DNA from: Bacteroidales bacterium
Lineage (GTDB): Bacteria; Bacteroidota; Bacteroidia; Bacteroidales; Marinilabiliaceae
Length of the DNA: 44,065 nt
Reading direction: 5' to 3'
Assembly: GCA_024401365.1 (NCBI GenBank)
Contig: JAKSLE010000019.1
Span: 1-44,065, forward strand
Position numbers and translations under genes: made by a program. The notes beneath the pieces were generated by a model. That model saw nothing but the letters and a program-made list of their open reading frames with translations, was not told the DNA's origin and made no database searches. Below, piece by piece: positions 15,379-23,764 of the stretch (positions are counted from its first letter, which is position 1; each line of letters begins with the position of its first letter).

Positions 15379-17832
15379 TTACATCTTTCGACCGCTAACA
15401 TCCCACTTCTCGCCATTCTTGATGATGACTACCTTGCCATTCTCGATGGTCTTGATGGTCTTCTGACTATTGCCAGATACTTGCTTGATGCCTGTTGCAA
15501 TAAGCTTCGTGCCTTCGGCAGTGCGTGTGTCTGTCGCGCCACATTCGTGGTCACATACTGCCGTCTTCGTGCCATCGGCTTCTGTCGTAGCATCGTTGTT
15601 GTAGATGTATTTGGTGAACTGGTGACCGAGAGCGGGAACTACATCTTGAACAACAAAAATCTCATGGCATACAGAACAGTATGCGCCTGCTGTCAGACCG
15701 TCTTCTGTACATGTTGCTATTACAGGCTCGTCTACTACCACCATATGGTCTCGGGCTTCTATTTCTTCTTTAGCGACAAGAACCTCACCGCATACAGAAC
15801 AGTGTGCGCCTTCTGTCAAGCCTGATTCTGTACATGTTGGTTCTATTGCCTCGTCTACAACCACTTTATGACCTAGGGCTTCTATTTCTTCTTTAGCAAC
15901 AAGAACCTCACCGCATACAGAACAGTGTGCGCCTTCTGTCAAGCCAGATTTAGTACATGTTGGTTCTATCGCCTCGTCTACAACCACTTTATGACCTGGG
16001 GCTGATATTCCTTCTTGAGCAACAAAAATCTCATGGCATACAGAGCAGTGTGAACCCTCCGTCAGACCGGCTACTGTACATGTTGCTTCCACTCCTTCGT
16101 CTACAACAGTCTGATGAGGAGATGTTATGTAGAATCCCTTCACCTGTGATCGTGGATACTTGTAAACTGTTTCATCTGGGAAGACAATCCAATACTCACT
16201 CCCAAATATTTCAAGATGTGTCTCAGGATCAATACTGAATGCCACATTCGAATCGTCGCTCAAAGTGAGACACAACGCACTCTCCGCATCAGCATCGCAT
16301 GTATGTTCGGCTGCTGGTGTTGGCAAGACGGCATCTCCACCTCCAACTTCCGCTCCTTCCTCTGTAATCGTGAAATCAAGATTCTGACCATGTGGAAGTG
16401 TAATCGCTTGTGTTCCTCCCCCAGTCAATATAATTGTCATGGTTTCCGGACTAACACGAATACCGTTCACATTGTATGAGTCGCCATTCACCTTTATCAC
16501 AGGATAAGCTGAAACCACCTTGAATTTATATACCTCGTCATCATTAGCCACTACCTTATAGCCATCAGCTACGTAATTCGATGGATCCATAGAGAAGAGT
16601 CCACCCTTGACGATTGCCTTGCCTGAGGAAGCTTCGCACAAAGCAGGAGCCTGGAACTTGCCGTCGTTGATGATTATTTCATATCCACTAAAGACAAACC
16701 AAGCATATCCAGTACCACTATATGTTCCGCCATTAACTACAAACTTCCCATAGACACCTAAAGCTAAACTAATTCCTGCGGTATTCACAACAGTTCCTTC
16801 TCCCTTGATTGTGAAATTACCATAGTATATTTCAATTACTGAACTATCATAAACGCTGCCCTTGATATTATGTCCATTGAGGTCGAGTGTGATGTTGGCA
16901 CCCATTTTGTTTTCGATACACTTACCTGCAGGCACATTTATATCACCAAGAAGCTTGACTGTCGCTGTACCGTTGATTGCTTTGAATGCTGTGAGGAACT
17001 CTTCTACATCATAATATTTAGTCGTCTCCTCGCCGATGGTAATCTGGGCGATAGAAGCACAGACAGGGCGAACCGAGAACCCGTCGCGGCGGTTGAGGCT
17101 GCCCCAATCCACGCCGTTCGAGTTGAAGTTCAAGTCGTACGCGTCGTTGGAGCGGCTCGTGCTAAGCGAACGCGACCAGTAGTAGCCGTCGTTGCCCACG
17201 TTGCTGAGATTCGTAGCCCAGCGGAGGCCCGCAGCAGGGAGAAAAATATGCACATCCGTAGCAACATCATAATCAGATGAAGGTGTATTTCCTGAATATA
17301 CCTTTACTCCCTTATCACCATCTTTCTTCGCCTTATAGACTATATACCCGTTAACGTTTTCTCCATTATAGGTACTGGTCCATACCCAGTAACATTCATT
17401 GCGAAGCTCTGTCTGTTGCTCGTATGTCGGCATTTTCCACGCTCCACCCCATGTCTGAACAGCTACATCATCGGCATCCTCAAGCTCTTTCTTGTTGTCA
17501 ACAGTACCATATGAACTATCTGTACAGTATTTGGTCTGCGTATCATACGAACCATTGCACCACTTATATGTACTCCAGTTGTAGCCAGCCGAATAGCCTT
17601 CTTTCCATGTTGGGGTATCTGTATTGCCGCCTGCTGAGTAGTGCGTCTCTGTATCGCCCCACTGATAATAGTCGCCTGCGTCAGAGGCATTTGTAGCGCC
17701 AATATTGCAAGTAGCCCAAAGCGTGCCACTTGACAATCCAAGGTCAACGTATTCGTGACCATTGTGTGCGTTCTGCGCCCATGCACCCACAGCACACAAG
17801 GCTGAAACGATTAAAGAAAAAATTCTCTTCAT
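15379..17832 (-). CDS. Large secreted FISUMP-type protein with four Cys-rich repeats
   Basis: An 817-residue exported protein with signal peptide MKRIFSLIVSALCAVGAWAQ. Residues about 25-265 form a FISUMP (Fibrobacter succinogenes major paralogous, TIGR02145-like) domain: YVDLGLSSGTLWATCNIGA, KMPTYEQQTEL, FLPAAGLRW, YYWSRSLS and FSVRPVCA. A beta-helix-like part follows (LLGDINVP, ITLDLNGHNI, NGGTYSG). Residues about 575-740 hold four 41-residue repeats with GLTEGAHCSVCGEVLVAKEE, each with one CxxC pair. The C-terminus reads NGKVVIIKNGEKWDVSGRKM, shared with the paralogue at 30910. Likely an envelope or secreted binding protein; no catalytic site is seen. The promoter is at 17921-17987. Confidence 0.85.
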   Translation of the reverse strand: MKRIFSLIVSALCAVGAWAQNAHNGHEYVDLGLSSGTLWATCNIGATNASDAGDYYQWGDTETHYSAGGNTDTPTWKEGYSAGYNWSTYKWCNGSYDTQTKYCTDSSYGTVDNKKELEDADDVAVQTWGGAWKMPTYEQQTELRNECYWVWTSTYNGENVNGYIVYKAKKDGDKGVKVYSGNTPSSDYDVATDVHIFLPAAGLRWATNLSNVGNDGYYWSRSLSTSRSNDAYDLNFNSNGVDWGSLNRRDGFSVRPVCASIAQITIGEETTKYYDVEEFLTAFKAINGTATVKLLGDINVPAGKCIENKMGANITLDLNGHNIKGSVYDSSVIEIYYGNFTIKGEGTVVNTAGISLALGVYGKFVVNGGTYSGTGYAWFVFSGYEIIINDGKFQAPALCEASSGKAIVKGGLFSMDPSNYVADGYKVVANDDEVYKFKVVSAYPVIKVNGDSYNVNGIRVSPETMTIILTGGGTQAITLPHGQNLDFTITEEGAEVGGGDAVLPTPAAEHTCDADAESALCLTLSDDSNVAFSIDPETHLEIFGSEYWIVFPDETVYKYPRSQVKGFYITSPHQTVVDEGVEATCTVAGLTEGSHCSVCHEIFVAQEGISAPGHKVVVDEAIEPTCTKSGLTEGAHCSVCGEVLVAKEEIEALGHKVVVDEAIEPTCTESGLTEGAHCSVCGEVLVAKEEIEARDHMVVVDEPVIATCTEDGLTAGAYCSVCHEIFVVQDVVPALGHQFTKYIYNNDATTEADGTKTAVCDHECGATDTRTAEGTKLIATGIKQVSGNSQKTIKTIENGKVVIIKNGEKWDVSGRKM
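15615..16106 (-). repeat. Four tandem 123-bp repeats inside the FISUMP gene
   Basis: The segment around GCATACAGAACAGTGTGCGC recurs every 123 bp (41 codons). Examples are the two near-identical stretches beginning AACCTCACCGCATACAG at 15781 and 15904 and the related ATCTCATGGCATACAG at about 15658 and 16027. The middle two copies are almost identical at DNA level, suggesting recent duplication or gene conversion. Confidence 0.85.
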
Positions 17833-17920
17833 CTATTGTTTTTGATTAAAAATTTATTGCATTTATCCTTGGTATATCCTGTGTGTGTCTTGGGAATGAA
17901 GAGGCACATAGAACCCGGCA

Positions 17921-17987
17921 CGAAACTATTAAATCCTCTTTGTTTAGCAATAAACTTTTTGACGAACTGCAATATTCTTTGACGAAC
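17921..17987 (-). promoter_or_regulatory. FISUMP promoter with two direct GTTCGTCAAA boxes
   Basis: On the minus strand GTTCGTCAAA occurs at 17978-17987 and again at 17958-17967, exactly 20 bp apart. Seven bp later comes TTG (17948-17950), then 19 bp, then TAGTTTCG (17921-17928), a one-mismatch -7 box. The same layout precedes the paralogue at 30910. The remaining leader (17833-17920) shows nothing else. Confidence 0.75.
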
Positions 17988-18061
17988 GACATGTTTTGGT
18001 GGCTTTTTGGGGTTTCCAGCGTTTTTTAGTGCCTCCCTAATCGTTTGTTATCGCTTTGTAG

Positions 18062-18081
18062 AGACGGTGTGCACACCGTCT
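18062..18081. repeat. 20-bp perfect palindrome
   Basis: AGACGGTGTGCACACCGTCT is self-complementary and preceded by TGTAG. A relative, GAGACGTAGC-GT-GCTACGTCTC, lies at 33958-33979. They look like members of a short dispersed palindrome family (REP-like). Confidence 0.7.
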
Positions 18082-18096
18082 TGTTAACTACCTCCT

Positions 18097-18128
18097 CCTA
18101 GAACCACTACTCCCCCCTAGAACCACTA
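18097..18128. repeat. Direct repeat of CCTAGAACCACTA
   Basis: CCTAGAACCACTA occurs at 18097-18109 and 18116-18128, a 19-bp offset, in the 322-bp gap between the FISUMP promoter and the next gene's end. No function is apparent. Confidence 0.6.
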
Positions 18129-18154
18129 TCCCATCCGCTTGAAGTCAGTCTCTC

Positions 18155-18679
18155 TTATGCCGCTACTTTCTCTATGGCGGCAAAGTATTCTTCTTCGTTC
18201 CCGAATTTCTTGTAATAAAAGGGCGAGGCTTTGTCCATCTCTTTCCATTTTCTGGAAACGTACAATTTGCTCTCTCCCAGGCCTTTCATATCGCCCCTAG
18301 CCTCATTCTTCTTCTTTAGTCGCCCTATCCTCATTCTCCTCAACGCTTCTTCTAGCTCTATCCCGTACTCTTTCAGCAAGCCGTAGAAATAGGACACTGC
18401 AGCTCTGTGCGCTCCTTTTATCTTGTGCCTTCTGGCTTCTCTCTCCCAATGCCTGCGCTTGTTCCACAACTTCAGTTCGTACGAGGCGAGTTTCTGCGCA
18501 TCGGCAAACATATCTCTGCAGTTCCTCTGTTTCTTGCTGACCTTTACTCCCATAATGAAATATCCACTGGGACAGCGTTTTATGTATATACTCCTCCCCG
18601 TCGTCCTTGCTTTGCTGTCTCTCCTCATAGCCTTTCTGGCTATAGTGACGCACTTACGTACTATGCTGACTCTTGCCAT
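18155..18679 (-). CDS. Small basic protein of unknown function
   Basis: A 174-residue, strongly basic, soluble protein (RRDSKARTTGRSIYIKR, KLWNKRRHWEREARRHKIKG, RRMRIGRLKKKNEAR) with no signal peptide. Its charge suggests nucleic-acid binding, but no known fold was recognised. The C-terminal FGNEEEYFAAIEKVAA is acidic. It has a plausible own -7 box (18715-18722) and a clear single start. A second open frame at 18303-18653 on the same strand is a by-product of the arginine-rich codons. It is flanked by palindromes and dispersed repeats, so it may belong to an accessory unit. Confidence 0.65.
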   Translation of the reverse strand: MARVSIVRKCVTIARKAMRRDSKARTTGRSIYIKRCPSGYFIMGVKVSKKQRNCRDMFADAQKLASYELKLWNKRRHWEREARRHKIKGAHRAAVSYFYGLLKEYGIELEEALRRMRIGRLKKKNEARGDMKGLGESKLYVSRKWKEMDKASPFYYKKFGNEEEYFAAIEKVAA

Positions 18680-18714
18680 CTTTAGTGAATATTCAGTTTA
18701 AAAAATCCGACTGC

Positions 18715-18722
18715 AAATATAA
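18715..18722 (-). promoter_or_regulatory. -7 box for the small basic protein
   Basis: TATATTTG on the minus strand, with a predicted transcription start about 30 bp before the ATG at 18679. No TTG at standard spacing. Confidence 0.45.
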
Positions 18723-18862
18723 TACATCCCCTCCCATTTTGTACACTCCATATTAAAAAAATTGCGAGCAAACAGAGCCTACTCTTATACTAGCAACAGT
18801 CTACCCATAGACTCCAACAGAACATGATGCCTAGCAGATGATAAGCATCTCCATCAATTCAA

Positions 18863-18912
18863 TGAATCCCCCGAATCTGCGAAATCTGCGTGCGATATTT
18901 TCTCAACCACTA
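18863..18912. repeat. Dispersed 50-bp repeat, copy A
   Basis: Fifty bases starting TGAATCCCCCGAATCTGCGA match 20766-20815 with one mismatch. The core AATCTGCGAAATCTGCGTGC recurs at 28544-28572 and, in shortened form, through 30485-30665. It lies in the 336-bp gene-free stretch 18680-19015. Confidence 0.9.
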
Positions 18913-18938
18913 TTAGTAATATTTATCACGCAGATTTC
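18881..18938. repeat. Inverted repeat GAAATCTGCGTG / CACGCAGATTTC
   Basis: GAAATCTGCGTG (18881-18892, inside repeat copy A) is the perfect reverse complement of CACGCAGATTTC (18927-18938), 34 bp apart. It could form a large stem-loop upstream of the gene at 19016. Confidence 0.75.
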
Positions 18939-19015
18939 TCCTCGTTAGGTAAAGATCTGGCATATTAAGCGGTTTATTTTGTGCTAAAAATATTGAATCC
19001 TAATTCTATTCAAAA

Positions 19016-19351
19016 ATGAGCACAACACAAAAAGTCTACATCCAATATTGTCGCTATTACGATGGGAATGACGAAAAGGAGCATGATAGTAATTTTGGGT
19101 TTTATGAGAAGCACTGGGTTGAAGAACACAAGACTGGCAAAGGATTATTCCATCTAAAATTACTTATAGCTGAATACAAAGATTCTGGCCTGGGAAGCTT
19201 TATGGCTGATGACGGAACCCCAATATCCTTAAAAGCCCTCCTATATAATAGGTTCAAACACTGGAACTGCTACTCAACCACAAACGACTTCAAGCGCTTC
19301 TACATGAAGGAGTATCTGGGTATGAGAATGAGGAATTGGGATAAGAGGTGA
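19016..19351 (+). CDS. Small protein of unknown function
   Basis: A 111-residue soluble protein, not recognised. It is rich in aromatic residues (YIQYCRYYDGND, NFGFYEKHWVEEHK, FYMKEYLGMRMRNWDKR) with no signal peptide or membrane segment. It starts at an ATG in an AT-rich context and is flanked by an inverted repeat upstream and a cluster of palindromes downstream. It lies between dispersed repeat copies A and B, so it may be part of a mobile or exchangeable segment. Codon pattern and composition suggest a true gene, but there is no family evidence. Confidence 0.5.
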   Translation: MSTTQKVYIQYCRYYDGNDEKEHDSNFGFYEKHWVEEHKTGKGLFHLKLLIAEYKDSGLGSFMADDGTPISLKALLYNRFKHWNCYSTTNDFKRFYMKEYLGMRMRNWDKR

Positions 19352-19360
19352 GGGTGGAAC

Positions 19361-19435
19361 TGTGCAAGTATACTTGCACAATTTCAAGATACCGGCTAAT
19401 AACCAGTTCTTGAATTGTTGATTCTTTCAAGAATC
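19361..19435. repeat. Cluster of three palindromes
   Basis: TGTGCAAGTATACTTGCACA (19361-19380) is a perfect 20-bp palindrome. TTCAAGA (19383-19389) pairs with TCTTGAA (19408-19414) around a nested GG/CC stem, and GATTCTT-TC-AAGAATC (19420-19435) is a third hairpin. They fill the gap between two convergent genes. No T-run follows, so a classic terminator is unlikely. Confidence 0.7.
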
Positions 19436-19476
19436 TCGCTAGTCGTTCCCTCTGTACTTACACCGCACAGGGTTGA

Positions 19477-20658
19477 TTACAACTTATTTATGGCTATTGG
19501 GAATAGATATTTCTCGTCGCCGATGATAAATATTAGAGACAATTGGTCTCCCTTTTTGTACTCAATATGAAAATAGCTATTTATAGCTTCGCCCGGATTA
19601 ATTGTTGTTGGCTCAAGATAGCCAATCTTCTTCGCTTCTTGCTCATCTTTCATGTTTTTTGATATGGAAGCAAGGTAGTATGACGAAGCTAAGTAGGCCC
19701 CATAGGCGTAAGCGGGATTGTACGTTGTGGTTACTGAACTATATAAAACCCCTCCTGAATGTATAGTGCTGTACGAAGTGGAATATGCACTCATACCTGA
19801 GGCCACCCCTGCCCCTATCGCAGATATAACTAATGCGACGTTTTGCTTCCTTTGAACGATTTCTGAATATTCTTTTGCGGAATATATCAAAAGTTTGTCA
19901 TGCGAATCGCCAGCTTTGTCGACATAAGCTATACATTGCTTGTTGTCTATGTAGACTGGTTCATTTGAATGGTTTAACAAGTACATGTCGCATCTGTAAT
20001 ATTTTCCATAGTCTCTCGTTTTTGACATGTGAACAGAAAGTGTGAAGCCATTTATATCGTATGTATACCATTCCAAGTCTTCAAATACATCCACATACAA
20101 ACTATCTATACATGGGTTAGATGTGATTAATGTACCATCAGAAACATGATAGGCGGAACTTCCACCAAACTTATTTATCAGAGTCAGTTTGTCATCGACA
20201 GCTGTACCATGATCGTATTTGATGACTATGTGGTCGCCATTGGGCATAAATGATTCATATATGCCATGCCATTGCCCATCTATTTTAACCCCGTTGACAA
20301 ATGTGCGTTTGTCGTCATAGTATTCAATATGCTCACCATTTTCTAGACCATTATGGTATGTAGTATTAATCTTGACATTACCATTTTTATGATATGAAAT
20401 CCATTCTCCATCAAAAATGCTGTTGAAAAACGACAATGTGTCTAGGTGAGAATATTTGCCATCAATAAGTATTTGCCCATTACGGTCAAATGCTCTGAAA
20501 ATATTGATAGGGCTATTGACATCTACTTTTGCCGCGACATAGTATGTTGCAAATAATTCGTCGTCGATGGCATGCCAATCTCTGTCGTAATAGTATTTAC
20601 GAGTTTGTGCGTTAAGTGTCACGCACACAAGAGCTAATAACATTGAGAGGTATTTCAT
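19477..20658 (-). CDS. Secreted MORN-like repeat protein of unknown function
   Basis: A 393-residue protein with signal peptide MKYLSMLLALVCVTLNAQ. Residues about 55-150 show MORN-variant repeats of the bacterial type (GEWISYHKNGNVKINTTYHN, NGEHIEYYDDKRTF, GQWHGIYESFMPNGDHIV), which usually occur in envelope proteins of Bacteroidetes. The C-terminal half contains a Ser/Tyr/Ala-rich possible hydrophobic segment (VALVISAIGAGVASGMSAYS). No enzyme motif is visible. It lies between repeat copies A and B and is more AT-rich than the core genes. Repeats of this kind also occur in some antitoxins, but the signal peptide argues against that role. Confidence 0.7.
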   Translation of the reverse strand: MKYLSMLLALVCVTLNAQTRKYYYDRDWHAIDDELFATYYVAAKVDVNSPINIFRAFDRNGQILIDGKYSHLDTLSFFNSIFDGEWISYHKNGNVKINTTYHNGLENGEHIEYYDDKRTFVNGVKIDGQWHGIYESFMPNGDHIVIKYDHGTAVDDKLTLINKFGGSSAYHVSDGTLITSNPCIDSLYVDVFEDLEWYTYDINGFTLSVHMSKTRDYGKYYRCDMYLLNHSNEPVYIDNKQCIAYVDKAGDSHDKLLIYSAKEYSEIVQRKQNVALVISAIGAGVASGMSAYSTSYSTIHSGGVLYSSVTTTYNPAYAYGAYLASSYYLASISKNMKDEQEAKKIGYLEPTTINPGEAINSYFHIEYKKGDQLSLIFIIGDEKYLFPIAINKL

Positions 20659-20765
20659 TCAGTTTGCTTTTGATCGGTGCTAATATAGTGATTATTTGAC
20701 AATTCAAACAGTTATGTGTGACATATGAAAGATGATTCATCGCGTCCTTTTTTTGTATACAGATT

Positions 20766-20815
20766 TGAATCCCCCGAATCTGCGAAATCTGCGTGCGATA
20801 TTTTCTTAACCACTA
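20766..20815. repeat. Dispersed 50-bp repeat, copy B
   Basis: Same 50 bases as 18863-18912 with one C/T difference, in the same orientation. It forms the left border of the AT-rich accessory block that ends near repeat copy C (28544). Confidence 0.9.
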
Positions 20816-21076
20816 CCACACCCCAACTATGGGAATTACGGAAACATTTATTAACTTTGTTAAATGATTAATAGTCCAAAGAGCTAAATCGTAAATACCC
20901 GAATTGTAGCTTTTTATCCTTGACGCGGGAATCTGGAAAACTAGTCCCCAAGTTGGGGACAAAATAATTGAGGACATTGTTTCTGTTCCTTGTACAGCGT
21001 GGTAATCCATGGCAAAAGGAAATGTTACATCTAGCTTAAGGCTAACTAGTATAGGAATAATTCAAACCGGTAAAGT
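20816..21076. other. Gene-free AT-rich stretch with one palindrome
   Basis: No convincing gene. It holds a 17-bp palindrome GTCCCCAA-G-TTGGGGAC at 20944-20960, upstream of the DUF2075 gene, which could be an operator or a hairpin. A 65-codon open frame on the minus strand (20813-21010) has no recognisable family and was not called. No consensus promoter for the gene at 21077 was found. Confidence 0.5.
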
Positions 21077-23224
21077 ATGGCTAAGTCTCCAAGATGCTTA
21101 TATAGTTGCAAATTTTCAGAATTTATCAATACTGATCCTAAATCTGTATTAGGTGAACTAAACTCTAATTATCATGGGCAAATCCTTACAACTACTAATG
21201 AGGCTTGGATTTCTGAAATAGAAATTATGCAGGAGACACTCCTGCCATGGATAAATGAAACAGGTAATATTGTTTTTGAATATGACATCCCTCGACTCGG
21301 GAAACGTATAGACGTAGTTTTACTTTTTCGTGGCATAGTGTTTTGTCTTGAATTCAAAGTTGGTCAAAAAGAGTTTCTTCAGGCAGACATTGAGCAGGTT
21401 CTTGATTATGCACTTGACCTTAAGAACTTTCACCTGCAGAGTCACAATCGTACCATCGTTCCTATTCTGGTAGCGACAGAAGCACAACAAGCTACAAATG
21501 TATTTCAATCATCAGTATACGACGATTCCATATATAACCCACTAGTAACAGGCAAAAAAGGACTTAAACAATTAATCTCAGACATAATAGACCATTATCA
21601 CGCAATAGAAGACGATAAATCGTTTAGCGATTCGTGGATAATAAGTCCATATACGCCAACACCAACTATTATAGAGGCTGCGCGCACCCTCTATGAAAGG
21701 CATTCAGTTGAAGATATTACCAGACACGAAGCCGACAAGGTATCTACAGATAGAACTATAGCATATATATTAGATGTTATCAAGAAAAGTAAGGATGCAG
21801 GAGAAAAGAGCATCTGTTTCGTTACAGGTGTGCCTGGTGCTGGAAAAACTCTTGTAGGGTTGGATGTTGCAGTCAAACAGACCTACAAAGATGACGATAA
21901 AAGGGCGGAAGATGAGGGCGCAGTATACCTTTCTGGAAACGGTCCATTGGTTGCTGTTCTTACAGAGGCGCTAGCCATAGACGACAACAAGAAATGTAAG
22001 GAAAAAGGAGAAAAGAAAAATATCTCTGATTCCAGACGTGAAGTATCTAAATTTATCCAGATTATCCATAGATATCGCGACAATATGCTTGCCAAGATAA
22101 AAAATCCTGTTGAGAATGGCATATTGGAGATAGACCCATCAAAAGCTATGAAACATGCAAAAGCTGGATACGGCGAGGTTGAACACGTTGCAATATTTGA
22201 TGAAGCACAACGTTCATGGACACATAAACGTCTGGCGGACTATCTAAAGCGAGGAGGTACATACGGCAATAAATTGAAAGTACCAAACTTCCCTTTATCA
22301 GAAGCCGCATTTTTAATATGGGCATTAGATCAACGCGAAGATTGGGCTACAATAGTGTGTCTTGTTGGTGGAGGTCAAGAGATAAATACCGGTGAAGCAG
22401 GCATCTCCGAGTGGATTAAAGCTTTGAATGAAAAATTCACCCATTGGAAGGTATATATATCTAATAAATTAACTGAACCAGAATATGCAGAGGGAAAGGT
22501 AAATGAACTTTTGAAAGACAATAAGAACGTACAATTCTCAGATGAATTGCATTTAGGTGTTAGCCTCAGATCTTTCAGAGCAGAAAAATTATCTGCTTTT
22601 GTTCACTCTCTGCTTTCTTTCAATCCGAATGCGTCTAATATTTATTCTGAGATTAGAGATAAATATCCTATCGTTTTAACGAGAGATATGGAGAAGGCTA
22701 GAGAATGGATTAGGCGTAACGCAAGGGGAAGCCAGAGAACTGGAGTGCTTGTTTCTAAAACGGCTGCACGTTTCAAGCCTCTAGCTGTTGATATACTTGC
22801 TCAAGGAGACGAGAATGCAGTACACTGGTTTCTTGAGGACAAAACGGATATTAGGGCTTCAAATTATTTGGAAGATGCAGCTACTGAGATTCAAGTTCAA
22901 GGTCTAGAACTAGATTACACTTGTCTACTATGGGATGCAGATCTGAGATATGAGAAAGGAGAATGGAAATATTATACTTTTAACGGTAAGACAGCTTGGA
23001 GAGAAGAACGAGGAGAATCTGAAAATAGCAAAGAGAGACAGAAATATATGCTAAATGCTTACCGAGTATTACTCACAAGAGCTAGGATAGGCATGGTTAT
23101 ATGTGTACCACAAGGTAATGGCAACCTCACCGTTGGTGGATTTCCTGAGGACAGTACACGACTACCAGATTTCTATAATGGCACCTACGAGTATCTTAAA
23201 GGTCTAGGTTTGCAGGAAATATAA
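21077..23224 (+). CDS. DUF2075 nuclease/helicase-like ATPase
   Basis: A 715-residue cytosolic protein. The N-terminal part has a PD-(D/E)xK-like nuclease signature: GKRIDVVLL (Asp79), a strand, then CLEFKVGQ (Glu92, Lys94). A superfamily 1-type ATPase of the DUF2075 (Schlafen-related) kind follows: Walker A TGVPGAGKTLVG (about 249-260), Walker B VAIFDEAQRSW, a sensor-like IVCLVGGGQEIN, and a C-terminal YRVLLTRARIGMVICVPQG resembling helicase motif VI. Only 7 bp separate it from a Nudix gene. Members occur in defence and stress islands; DNA or RNA as substrate is inferred. It is AT-rich compared with the core genes. Confidence 0.85.
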   Translation: MAKSPRCLYSCKFSEFINTDPKSVLGELNSNYHGQILTTTNEAWISEIEIMQETLLPWINETGNIVFEYDIPRLGKRIDVVLLFRGIVFCLEFKVGQKEFLQADIEQVLDYALDLKNFHLQSHNRTIVPILVATEAQQATNVFQSSVYDDSIYNPLVTGKKGLKQLISDIIDHYHAIEDDKSFSDSWIISPYTPTPTIIEAARTLYERHSVEDITRHEADKVSTDRTIAYILDVIKKSKDAGEKSICFVTGVPGAGKTLVGLDVAVKQTYKDDDKRAEDEGAVYLSGNGPLVAVLTEALAIDDNKKCKEKGEKKNISDSRREVSKFIQIIHRYRDNMLAKIKNPVENGILEIDPSKAMKHAKAGYGEVEHVAIFDEAQRSWTHKRLADYLKRGGTYGNKLKVPNFPLSEAAFLIWALDQREDWATIVCLVGGGQEINTGEAGISEWIKALNEKFTHWKVYISNKLTEPEYAEGKVNELLKDNKNVQFSDELHLGVSLRSFRAEKLSAFVHSLLSFNPNASNIYSEIRDKYPIVLTRDMEKAREWIRRNARGSQRTGVLVSKTAARFKPLAVDILAQGDENAVHWFLEDKTDIRASNYLEDAATEIQVQGLELDYTCLLWDADLRYEKGEWKYYTFNGKTAWREERGESENSKERQKYMLNAYRVLLTRARIGMVICVPQGNGNLTVGGFPEDSTRLPDFYNGTYEYLKGLGLQEI

Positions 23225-23231
23225 GAGTATA

Positions 23232-23618
23232 ATGTGTATCCTAAGAACAATAGAGGTTGTAGCCGCCATTATCATTAATGACGGCAAAATATTAGCTACG
23301 CAGCGTGGCTATGGCGAATGGAAGGGTTGGTGGGAATTCCCTGGAGGAAAAATTGAAGCGGGTGAAACTGAAGAAATAGCACTAGTACGAGAAATAAGAG
23401 AAGAACTTGCAGTTACTATCAATATCAAAGAAAAACTGACCACAGTAGAGTACGACTATACTAATTTTCACCTCACTATGCATTGTTACATTTGCGATAT
23501 AGCAGAAGGTGAACTGAGACTTTTAGAACACGAAGACTTCTGTTGGCTAGAGCCTGATGGTTTGAAAACTCTCAAGTGGCTACCTGCGGATGAGGAGGTT
23601 GCAGAGAAACTAGGGTAA
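23232..23618 (+). CDS. Nudix hydrolase (MutT-like nucleotide pyrophosphohydrolase)
   Basis: A 128-residue enzyme that cleaves nucleoside diphosphate-linked substrates. The Nudix box is complete: GGKIEAGETEEIALVREIRE followed by EL, with the metal-binding REIREEL core, preceded by GWWEFP as in MutT-type (deoxy)nucleoside triphosphate pyrophosphohydrolases. C-terminal LEPDGLKTLKWLPADEEV also fits MutT. It is the second gene of a pair with the DUF2075 protein, 7 bp apart. The substrate may be an oxidised or modified nucleotide, but this cannot be told from sequence. A house-cleaning role is possible; the tight pairing suggests it works with the ATPase. Confidence 0.9.
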   Translation: MCILRTIEVVAAIIINDGKILATQRGYGEWKGWWEFPGGKIEAGETEEIALVREIREELAVTINIKEKLTTVEYDYTNFHLTMHCYICDIAEGELRLLEHEDFCWLEPDGLKTLKWLPADEEVAEKLG

Positions 23619-23764
23619 TCCTTCTTTTAAGTTCTATCGGCTTAATATTTTATGACATCTATCCATTGTATACCTTAAGACAAAACAATAGCTACTTCTT
23701 TTCATATACTAAATTCATCATGCTTATGTTTAACAAAAAATAATATTCTAGCTATATTGTATTT

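Noticed and set aside
18303-18653. 116-codon open frame inside the small basic protein gene
   Set aside because: Same strand, other frame, low-complexity Arg/Glu/Gln content; the 174-codon frame has the better start and promoter.
20813-21010. 65-codon minus-strand open frame
   Set aside because: No recognised family, no promoter, and it overlaps the end of dispersed repeat copy B.
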